64,000 nucleotides of DNA from Laccaria trichodermophora (Eukaryota; Basidiomycota; Agaricomycetes; Agaricales; Hydnangiaceae). The position numbers and the translations under genes were made by a program. The stretch spans positions 496,001-560,000 of the forward strand of contig JACTVC010000026.1 in the NCBI GenBank assembly GCA_018417955.1, in the 5' to 3' direction. The notes below the pieces were generated by a model that had not been told where the DNA came from, searched no databases, and saw only the letters and a program-made list of their open reading frames with translations. Of the stretch, positions 1-10,200 are shown one piece after another. The number at the start of each line of letters is the position of its first letter. Within the stretch, counting starts at the first letter, position 1.

Positions 1-432
1 GAATTATATTTCAAAGGTCGCGAAGCACCCAAGGAAGTCCCATCATACTGGGCAAAAATAAGCATTGCAATTGAATACAAAGGGGTTTACAAACTTCGTG
101 TCCTGCGGGTGTCCACAATGGTGCTAGATTTACAACTCCGGGGGGAAAGCCGGAACAATGGGAATCCCGGAAGTAAGCTTCATCGTTTCGCCATGATTTC
201 CCTGCCACCGGAGGCATTGCAGCAAAGTATGGACGAAGACTTTCCAACGCAAACAAAACTCGATTCTGTTCAAGAGTATTGTCAATTCATGGGAGAATTT
301 CGAAGTTGGTCCGACATGCCTGAAGTCCCTCCGACATTGCGCCAGGTAGATACCAAGCCAGATGCCGCCCTTCTGCATCCTGAACCATCGCTGGCCTGTC
401 TTCAACAACCACGTGTGCTTTCCAAAAATTAA
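1..432 (+). CDS. Partial open frame, unrecognised
   Basis: Frame 1 is open from the first base of the window to a TAA ending at 432, giving 143 codons with no start inside the window other than an ATG at 118. It could be the last exon of a gene that starts to the left. The translation has mixed composition (for example PPEALQQSMDEDFP) and no motif I recognise. Overlapping open frames exist on the minus strand (11-256 and 130-444), so coding status is uncertain. No function is proposed. Confidence 0.25.
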   Translation, partial: ELYFKGREAPKEVPSYWAKISIAIEYKGVYKLRVLRVSTMVLDLQLRGESRNNGNPGSKLHRFAMISLPPEALQQSMDEDFPTQTKLDSVQEYCQFMGEFRSWSDMPEVPPTLRQVDTKPDAALLHPEPSLACLQQPRVLSKN

Positions 433-597
433 AGTGGGGGTCAAACCAATTTATAAATCCTGTTGCCTCATGCTAACCTCATGTTTTCAGATCATAGCAT
501 TTTCCAGGGTGCAATGAAACCCTGCATCAAGCTGAGATTGCACATGTTTATTGACAGGGGATTGGCGAAGTCTGGAAAGTCCTATACATAATATAAA

Positions 598-1290
598 CAG
601 GGCCTTTCTACATATCCAGGAACTCCGCTTGTTTCCGGAGATGTAGCTATCGTATGGAATTCCTTTGTCAGGTAGTCCACACCCGTTCAAGCCAAGTATG
701 CAGGATCTCTGCTGTCTTTGAACTTCACCATGACTGAGTGGTTAAATACTTATGATGGCAGGTCAGTACCGGGGTTCGATTCCCACACGGTGAATTCCAA
801 TTCTCTCATTTGGAATTCAGGTCGAAGAATGTCCCATTTTGCCGCCATCTTCTTTCAGTCATCTAGCATCGCCTCAGCTGAGCTATTATATCCGGGAACT
901 CTGCTTATTGCGGGAGAGCTAGCTAGCTTTGGGAATTCCTTTTGTCAGGAAGTCGACAACCATTCACACCGAATATCTGGAATCTCTGCTGTCTGTGAAC
1001 GTCACTGTGACTGAGTGGTTAAATGCTTATGATGGAAGGAGCCATATGGTCAGTACCAGGGTTTGATTCCCACACAGTGAATTGCGATTCTCTCATTTCG
1101 AATCTTTTGGAATGCGGGCCGGACAATGTCCCGTTTCACAGGTGTCATTTGTTCTCTCTAACGTCACCTTTCTACCCAGGAAATGCCGTGCTTTGCAACA
1201 TCACCATGACTGAACAGTTATAAGCTGATTATGACATCGGCTATGTGGTCAGTACTCGGGTTCAAACCCTGCATGGCAACATATCCTTCT
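598..1290 (+). mobile_element. Three tRNA-derived SINE-like copies in tandem
   Basis: Three tRNA-like heads lie at about 725-793, 1002-1080 and 1201-1278. Copies 1 and 2 have an A-box-like TGACTGAGTGGTTAA. All have a B-box-like GGTTCGATTCC (degenerate in copy 3). In copy 2 the ends pair perfectly as a 7-bp acceptor stem (TCACTGT/ACAGTGA); copy 1 pairs TCACCAT with ACGGTGA with one mismatch. The length and spacing suggest a long variable arm, as in tRNA-Leu or tRNA-Ser. The approximately 120 bp upstream of copies 1 and 2 is also repeated (TCTCTGCTGTCTTTGAAC and similar), so this is a duplicated retroposon-like unit and not a set of working tRNA genes. Confidence 0.55.
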
Positions 1291-1339
1291 TTCTCGTAGA
1301 AGCTTTTTTCTCCCCTGTTCCCCAGCCCCGTATGGTTTG

Positions 1340-1525
1340 GATTTGTTGGGAATTCCGCAAATTCAAGCATAAGATCCAGAAATGAAATATGCGGAAATTC
1401 CGCATTTTCTTCTCCCCAGCGTCCGCAGAATATACCGCAAATTTGAGGAAAATTGCCGAGAAATGCAATATCCGGGAATTCCGCAAATTGTCTCCTGAGC
1501 GCAATATCCGGGAAATTTGCGGGCC
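1340..1525. repeat. Small repeats of the AATTCCGCAAAT type
   Basis: The words AATTCCGCAAAT, ATATCCGGGAATTCCGC and related forms recur in both orientations (about 1347, 1400, 1440, 1470-1490 and 1505-1525). No gene is visible here. Confidence 0.4.
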
Positions 1526-1527
1526 CT

Positions 1528-1910
1528 GCAGGCCCACCATTGGGCCCAACAAACAACCATAGACAGTCACAGAGGGTGGCCCTAACATAGGCACCCTAAG
1601 CTACCTCATGAGCAGTTGGGCCCAACTTATGCCATTAGGCATAGAAAATACATTGGCCACAACATTAGCCCATAACCTATTCCCCTGGTCATTGGGCCAA
1701 ACATACAGCCATCGTTCAGCTTCAATATTGGGCCCAACTACGACCCTTAGGCTAATTCCAGCCACCAAATACCACCATAATTGGGCCAAATGATTGGTTG
1801 GTGGGGTCTTGTTTGGCTGGATCGTTGGGCCCAACATTCAACCTTAAATGTCATTCTGGCATTGGCCCCACATATGTTCCCATAACGTGCATGCCCATTG
1901 GGCCCATTTG
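1528..1910. repeat. Interspersed TTGGGCCCAA palindromes
   Basis: A 10-bp palindrome, TTGGGCCCAA, or a one-base variant recurs about seven times (near 1543, 1616, 1694, 1728, 1780, 1824 and 1898) at 30-80 bp spacing. The sequence between copies is not obviously repeated. No coding content is supported. Confidence 0.5.
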
Positions 1911-3629
1911 TGTACCACTATGAGCCATAGGACAATTGTCCGTTTCTATTGTTATGGTTCAATAGCGCACCTGCTGAATGCCCTACCAGGAACCTCTGAA
2001 GGCCAGGGAGACATCCAGTATTGAGATATTGAATGCACAATAAATGATCTTGATGCATATGATGAGGGTGTGAATTCAGAGCAAGAATATTATCAGTAAT
2101 TAATGTATATTTCATTGTTTCTTTACTTTATAACAGTTGTCATGGTTCTTGACAGTGTATAATGCTCACAAATGTGGCAGAAGAATGCCAGAGGAACAAG
2201 ATGATGCTCGAGGATGCTAGAGTGGCAAAATCAGTGATTGGATGGCCCAGTCAGCTAATGATTTTGATTGCATGGACTGTGCCTACCCACATAACTTATG
2301 TGGGCCAATTTAATGGGATCTCCTGTAAACCTGCCACTTTTGGAAGGTGCACATGACCATGTGACCTGGCACATCACATCCTCCTCCCTCCTTTCATCCT
2401 CCCCTGCCACTCGGCCCCCTGCTTTGTCCCCTCTCAGAATTTTGCTTGTAGTGCACCATTTTGCATTTATTATACATGGAAATGTGATTTTTTTTTCCAG
2501 TCCTGGTTTTCCCTAGGCAAATCCTTGAGTAGGGCCTGGGCACTGCCAAATTTTGAGAAAATATGCAAAACTTTCAAAATTCCTTTGGTGTATCTGCCAC
2601 TGCATGTTCATTACTTTTTTTGCCCTTCAGAAAGATATTTGAGCAATGGACTGAAAATAAGTCAGAAAAGCACACAAAAGTTGGTGTAAGTGCTTATGTA
2701 TGATGGATTTAGCTTAAATTGAGTTCAATTTAGTGAATTTAACACCCCATAATGCCAACCAGCTCAATTTAACATGCATTTCCATGAGTTGACCTATCCC
2801 TGCACCTGATTTAAGGGTCATTCAGCTCAGGGACCTAACCCTCTGCTACATCACATTGGCTCATGAACCTTTCTGTTGAATCTGTTCTCTCATTCAAATC
2901 TATGCAATGTGAATCATATTGCAGATAAGAATATTATTTACATGAGATGTAGTACACTAGGGTAGCAAAAGAGGACTTTCAAAACCAAACCTGGCATTCC
3001 AGTTCCTAGAATTGATGGAATCTTTGAGAGCATGCCACAACATACATGGGAGAGTGCAGGAGTCAGGTGGGAGGAGGACCATGTGGACAGGTTTGAGTGC
3101 GATGCAGGGATGGTCTGGACCACACAGAGAGGTTTAAGTGTGGGGCAGGGATGGTGTGTGGTGGGATGGTGAGGCAGTTTAGGGTGCTAATGGTGACAGT
3201 TTGCAGGAGAGACATGGGAAAGTGTGGTGGAAACAGTGTTGTGTGGAGAGTGTGGGTGTCAGTAGCCCTGGTGGTGGTAAAGCACTGTTGTGTGTGCAGA
3301 AAATCTAAATCATTGAAAGTATTCAATATCAGTGAATACAATGATACTTTAAGACATGCCTTGTAGATCCCCCACTTCACAGGCCTTCTGTTATGTCCCT
3401 TTTCCCATTCCAATGTGTCTTTCTTTGTTTCCCAAATGCAATGGCCTCTTGAAGGTGGGAACACAATGAAAGCCAAGCTCCACATGGCATAGCATTGAGC
3501 ACATTGCCTGGAGGGGGGTTGGCTGCAGCAAAGAGGGGATTGAGAGATGGAGGTGAGAGAGGCAAGGGATGAAAGCTGATGAAAGTCAGGGTAGGAGATT
3601 TAGAAGAAGGTGATTTCTCACAGAAAAGA
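1911..3629. other. Stretch with no recognisable gene
   Basis: Only short overlapping open frames occur, with no recognisable motif. The segment 3060-3300 is G-rich on the plus strand with repeated GTGTGG and GGGATGG words. The stretch ends at the chromovirus target site. Confidence 0.5.
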
Positions 3630-3634
3630 GAATC

Positions 3635-4000
3635 TGTAACGGCGGTCGAATGACCTAGTACAGTACATGATCTCGGAGCATAGTTTACTACTGTTTGTCT
3701 CTTGTTGTATATAGCCGCGTACTGTAAATAATAAACGCACTTGAAACCTCCACTATATATAATGTGGAACGAGTCACTACTACTGCCTTCGGCTAGGTGG
3801 CCTATCGTCTCCCCTCCGGGATACAAGAGTCCTGCGCCGGGTAACAGCGCCCCCGTTCCTGGGACACCGGATCACGTCCGCGTGAAAGCGAACCCCGCTT
3901 CCACGCTCCTCTCCCTCTCTCGAGTTCCCCATATCTTCTCCGCTGCCATCTCGCGTGCGAGACAACATCAAGAAGTCACAGATCGCCGCACGGTTTCACA
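3635..4000 (+). repeat. 5' LTR
   Basis: It matches the LTR at 16319-16684 over its whole length except two transitions: T at the AGGTGG site where the other copy has C, and A at the CACAGATC site where the other has G. Both are CpG transitions. It contains the TATA-like words GTATATAG (about 3709) and ACTATATATAATG (about 3751) and an AATAATAAA polyadenylation-like word near 3727. Confidence 0.95.
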
Positions 4001-4001
4001 A

Positions 4002-4020
4002 TGGTGGGGGCACCGCGGAC
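4002..4020 (+). promoter_or_regulatory. Candidate primer-binding site
   Basis: The sequence starts TGGTGGGGG one base after the LTR, where a tRNA 3' end (CCA) would pair. I could not assign the tRNA. The open frame of gag runs through this site. Confidence 0.5.
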
Positions 4021-4217
4021 TTCATCAAGATGAAGTCTATAAGTGCATAGGCGCGGAGAATTCTCACAAGACATCCCTTTCAGACCCCTCAAATGACGAA
4101 GAGGTCCCAACCGAAGACTCCTGGCTCTCGGCAGCGCGACCTCTCGCTGCTGCCGAGAACGCTTCGCTCAGAAGTTCGATCCCTTCAACTTCGTCATCCT
4201 CCACTCGTGCCACTTCG

Positions 4218-7200
4218 ATGGATGAAAGAGTCCAACCTGAACTTCCCCGTTCCACGTTAGCGCGAACCTTCGCTGCTTTCGAGGATTCCTCGTACGGAAC
4301 TTCAGACGATCAGACTTCGTCATCCATTACTCTCGTAGCTTCCTCATCCAGCTCTACGCTAGCGCGATTACTCGCTGCTGACAAACACTACGAGATAGAC
4401 AAGAAATCAAATACTCTCCCCAACAACTTGAGCTATGCCCGCTGCTGCCGCGCGAGTGCCCTCCCTGTTCAGGACCCTGACAGCCTCAGTTCCTCGGATC
4501 CTTCTACCCTGTTGATCATCACTCCAGGGCAGCCTGTACCCTATTTACGCCCGGACCACCTACCACCTCCTCTTAAACCAGGAGGCTGCCAGCGAATCAA
4601 CTTACCACTCTCTTCCATGAGTACATCGATCCCCTCCGGTGGAGAGGACTTCGCTAAAAACAAGTCCCGTAATACTAATAACTCGGCCAGTCGAGACTTC
4701 GTCACCCCTCTAACCACCAGGAAGAAAGGTAAAGGTGTGTCCATGGCGGAGGAACAGGACCCTGAAGCAACATCACCTACACTCCACAGTCCCATGCCTA
4801 CCTCCGGGCCCGTCCTCACTGGTCCTCACACCCCGGACAACTCTATCAAAGAAGGACCTTCTTCGATCCCCGCTGCTTCTTCAAGCGCGAGTCGGTTACC
4901 AAAAGCTGGCAAACCTGCCTCTAATCCACCCGCTGCTTTTAGGAGCGCGAGCAATCCTCGACCAAGTTTCCAGAACAAAGGAACGCATAAGCCCTCGACT
5001 ATTGGCGCGAGTAGGAACGCTGCCTCGGTTCTGGAGGAGTCCTCTCGGAACGATCCAGCCTTAGTAAAGGATCTACAGAACCTACATGCTGCCGTGCAGC
5101 ATTCAATGACCAAGAACGAGTCCCAGACATCCGTGTCTAGCCAAACAGAGGAGGACGAAACCGAAATTGCGCCAACATCGGAATTCCGCTCGATCTTCTG
5201 GGACATCGAGCCCTACAAAGAATTACCAGTCTGGGCTGAACCTGTTACTCAAACCGCTGCTCGTATGTTCGGCGTATTCGATCCAGCTGCCGACGAGGAC
5301 GTCCTAGTTCCGTTAGGCGCTATCGATGGAGTCCTACCCGGTCAAACGAAATACGAATGCGATCAACTAAGATGTGCCATCGAGTTAGTGTACAAGACTC
5401 CCAAGGACTGTCGATGGGATGACTTAGGCTCGGCGGTTAGCAAATTCACTTCGTATGAGATCAGCAAGAGAGATCTCTTAAGATACACGGGTTTTGAAAT
5501 CGTTTATGGTGTGGAACGTTCCTTGCTACTAGAAGCTTCCCAAGTGGTGTCAACGGTAGATCAAATACTGCAAGTCCTCGCCAGCTTTTTTAATAAAAGG
5601 GACCGAGATCGATTCGTGCTCGACTTCGACTTTCTTTTCTTAAGGATGCTAGCTTCCCACTCAAGTCGAACGGAAATATTAGCTACATATCGTGTCCTGC
5701 AGCACCGAACTACTATAGCCGCCAAACATCTAGCACAAGAGCTCAACGCGCTTACGCGGCTGTATGGATCTGGGGACCAAATGTCCGTTAGTTCCTACGA
5801 ATCCACTAAAGGATCGCTGAGATCAATCTTTGGCAATGGGTCAGCTAAAACTAAGGTCGGTCAACTGCTAGCTAGGCCGGAATACTACGATAAACTCCCC
5901 GAAGACTTGACCGAAATTGCTGCATATTTGCGCAAACGGGCTTATAAGAATGATCCCATTCCTAAGGAATTCACCAGGCATCGTGCCCATGAAAGTCGAA
6001 GACATGATAGGGCAGAATTGCCTGCGGCTAAGAACTCCTCCATACCCCCTACAGCGGGATATGATCTTGCGCGAAATTCCGCTGCAAATGAAGGTCAGAA
6101 TGTCAGGTTCGCTTCAGAGCCTCCTGTACCCGGATCCATATCTGCTCTGTTATCTAAAAGACATCCGGTATCTAGACTTCCAGGCGTAGGAACGATAGGG
6201 GTTTCCGTGGTAGGCACTTCCTCGATCAAGACAGGAACCTCGAATAATGGTCCCACGATGGTAGCCTCTGGTAGTAACCTCAACCAGGTTCGCGCTCCTG
6301 CTGCGTTCAGTTCGCGCATACCTGGCCCTACGTCCTGGACCAGTTATACCTTTCGGAGTAGGAGTGATCAGCGTGAGGCCAGGCTGGGTCAGTCGACCAA
6401 CGGTAACGGAAACCCCAACACTGGGAACAGTCCTGGCCCTCCCTCCGGAGGATCTTCTTCTTCGAGCGGCAGTGGAAACGCTGGAAGGGGTGGTAACCCT
6501 AATGGTCCCAATGGACCAACTCCGCCGGCCTCCTGGTACGCTCTCCTGCAGAACAACGGAGGGAACGGTGGTAATGGAGGCGGAGGTGGAGGAGGAAGCG
6601 GAGGAGGGGGCAGTGGCGGGAATGGTGGTAATCCCAATTCGCTAGACCCCAATGTAACTCCTTGGTGGCGACTTCCCGAAGAATGGCAATTGAACCGCAA
6701 GCTCAATAGCGCGGTGTTACCAGAATGGGATGGAGCAGGCGAGACTGCTATTGACTATTTGGGCCACATGGGATTCCTCGCTAGATTGGGTCCCAAGATG
6801 AAGGAGGGAATCGCACAGCTAGCCCCTTTTAAATGGACTTCGTACGCCCTAAGCTGGTGGGAAACCTTACCAACTCCGGACCGCGACTACTTCTCGGTGG
6901 ACTGGGACAACATGATGATCGGAATCCAAGCCCACTTCCTGGATGAGGAATGGGTGCGAGAGCGAACCTTCGAGTTCGACAAAATGACCTTCCGTAATAA
7001 AGGTCACGAACAAGAAAGCCCGCTAGAATATATTCAACGACGCATCCGATACCATCACTTCCTTCATCCGGATGAGGTTGATGGGCCCACTGCGGTTGCT
7101 CGAATACTACGAAGGCAACCCATGGAATGGTCGCATTACCTCAGCGAGGTTATCTGTCCTACGATACTATCTGTCCAATCCATAGCTAAGCGAATGAAGA

Positions 7201-10200
7201 ATGGTCTCGTAACTTCCTGGCAGCAGGCTGAACGCAATAAGCGGCCTGCGCCGTTTTATAGGAGCAATCGTTCGCGCGTAGTACACGCAGTGGAGACTGA
7301 GCCCGCCAGCCAAGGAATTCAATTAGAATCTTATCCGTCTGACGATGATGAAGAGCTAGAGCGAGATGTCCATTTAGCTTCTAACGACAATCGCAGGCCT
7401 CCTCCGCGCTCTGGGGGGCGTAAACCTACGACTGTCAAACAAGAATTCCCTCACGGCAAAACGGTCAATGGTATAACTTTCGAAAGAGACGATTCGAAAG
7501 TTAGCCCTAGAGAACCTAATGGTGACTGCTACATCTGTACTAGTCCCAAGCATTTCCATAGGGATTGTCCACACTACGGGAAATGGAACGCCCTTCGGAA
7601 CGCTCATAAAATTCATATCGTATGGGACGAAGAGGAAGAAGCGGATAGAGAGTACTTAGTAATGATAGTTGAATCTAACTCCACCCTTTCTGCTTACGAG
7701 AGTGAACGAATGCTTAAGACCTACGCTACCGAAATCCACTCATCGCAAGGGTACCTTAGGAGATCTTTTGCTGCGGAGAAGCGCGTGGAAATCGCTGCTG
7801 ATTTGCGCGATAAAGAAACTAAGGACGAGCGAAGGAAGGATGCAAAATTACATAAAGTGTATCCAGTTCATCGCAACGCGCGTAAAGCTAAGGACTACAA
7901 TAAAGGAAAAATCAAGGAACACGACGTAAACCCAGAAGTTAGTAAACACGTTCCCGCCAAATCAAAAAAGCTGGAACGTATCTATGAACCAGGTCGAGTG
8001 TTCCCGGCCGCCAAGGGCCGCTCATTACCAGAAGGGTTGGGATCCCTAGGGACGAGAGCTTTGAATACGCCCGCCAAGATAGGAAGTCTTGAGGCGGACT
8101 CCATCCGTGCTCGATTAGATTCGGGAGCCGATATCACCCTCGTCTCAGAAGATTTTTGGAAATCCTTGCCAAACGCCCCTCGCCTACGCGAAGGCTTAAG
8201 AATGAAGCTTTACCAACTCACGGGGGGTGCCAAGGTTTTAGGGTATATCAAGACTGAATTATTCGTTCTCGCACGTGACGAGTCGATCGTCAGCTTCGAG
8301 CTCGAAGCCTACGTGGTGCGCAACATGAATGTGCCTCTCCTACTGGGGGAGGATTTCCAGACCACTTACGAACTCGGTTTAACAAGATACGCAACTGGTC
8401 ATTGCGAAGTTGCTGTTGGACGATCAGGGCGCGTAATACTCGCTGCCTCTTCAGCGAACATTGATCTAGGATTCAAAATCAGGGCAGCCTATACTTCACA
8501 GTCGTTCGTCCGTCGAAAGGCTGTAGCCCGTTCTAAACCTAGGGTCAGTGCAACCAAACTTGCGGAAGTCGTAGCCCTGGACGACACCCTAATTCACGCG
8601 AATAGTGTATGTAACGTAGCCGTACATGCAATGTTCGAAGGCCGCGAAGATTGGATAGTAGAGAAGGTCATAATCGGTACCGACGACCAGAATGTCATGG
8701 CTGCTCCTACCACTTGGATTAGCGCCTCATGTCCCTTCATTCCTATCGCTAATCCTAGTGCTCACCCTCATTACGTGCGAGCAGGAGAAGTCGTAGGTTA
8801 CTTACACGACCCCGACAACATGATTGACAAGCCTAAGGATGAAGAACATCTGAATAAGATGATAGCTTCAGCCGAAGCCCTTCGGAAGACTATAGTCGGT
8901 ACCTTGAAGGCACAAGATTTGGCCTCCGCCTCGAATCCTACAGCCGACTCTCCGGGACATGACGACTGTTTCGAAGAAAACGAGTCATGGGGACCAAAGA
9001 CCACCGCTGTGCCTGAGGACCCTGTGAGCGGAGACGTCGATCAACTAGTCAACTTGGGTCCTGATATTCCCGAAGAATACAGAGATCGCTTGACGGAAGT
9101 TCTACGTAAGAACGCTGCCGCATTCGGCGTGGATGGACGGTTAGGGCATATGAAAGCGCGAGTACAAATCCCGCTGCTGCCTAATACGCAACCGATCTCG
9201 GAACCCATGTATGGGACCTCTCCTGCGAAAAGAGAAGTAATCGATCAGCAGATGAAAACCTGGTTCGAAGCAGAGGTCATAGAACCCTCCGTGAGTCCTT
9301 GGGGTTTTCCCGCTCTCGTAGTCTACAGGAACGGCAAGCCACGTCTGGTAATCGACTATCGTAAGCTAAACGCGAAGACTATTCCGGATGAGTTCCCTAT
9401 TCCACGCCAGTCCGAGATCATTCAAGCGCTATCAGGATCTCAAGTCCTTTCATCGTTTGACGCACTCGCAGGATTCACTCAACTGGAAATGGCTGATGAC
9501 GCCAAGGAAAAGACGGCCTTCCGTTGTCACCTGGGACTGTGGCAGTTTAAGAGAATGCCATTTGGACTTCGAAATGGTCCCTCGATTTTTCAGAGAATTA
9601 TGCAGGGAATATTAGCCCCCTTCCTATGGCTATTCGCGTTAGTCTACATCGACGATATCGTAGTGTACTCGAAAAACTGGACGGACCATCTCGTTCATTT
9701 GGACAAAGTTCTAGGTGCCATCGCCGCTGCCGGAATAACTTTATCTCCTGCCAAGTGTTACGTTGGATACTCGTCCATCCTGCTGCTTGGTCAGAAGGTA
9801 TCAAGATTGGGCCTATCTACTCACAAGGAAAAGGTCCAGGCTATAATGGACCTCGCTCGCCCCACCTCTATCGGCGATCTTCAAAAATTCTTAGGAATGG
9901 TCGTGTACTTCTCCACTTATATACCCTTCTACTCCATGATCGCTGCGCCACTGTTTGACCTCTTGAAGAAGGGTGTCAAATGGCAGTGGCGCGCGGAGCA
10001 GGAAGTAGCCTATCAACAAGCTAAAGAAGCCTTGGCTAATGCTCCCGTGTTAGGACATCCGATCACAGGACAAGCCTACAGGTTATACACAGACGCGTCT
10101 GACATTGCGTTAGGCGCCAGTCTACAGCAAGTACAGACTATACAAGTAAAGGACCTTAAGGGCACTCCGTGTTATGCCAGACTGGAATCTGCGTGGCACG

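Noticed and set aside
725..1278. Functional tRNA genes
   Set aside because: The arms of copies 1 and 3 contain mismatches, no convincing anticodon arm was found, and the flanks are repeated with the modules.
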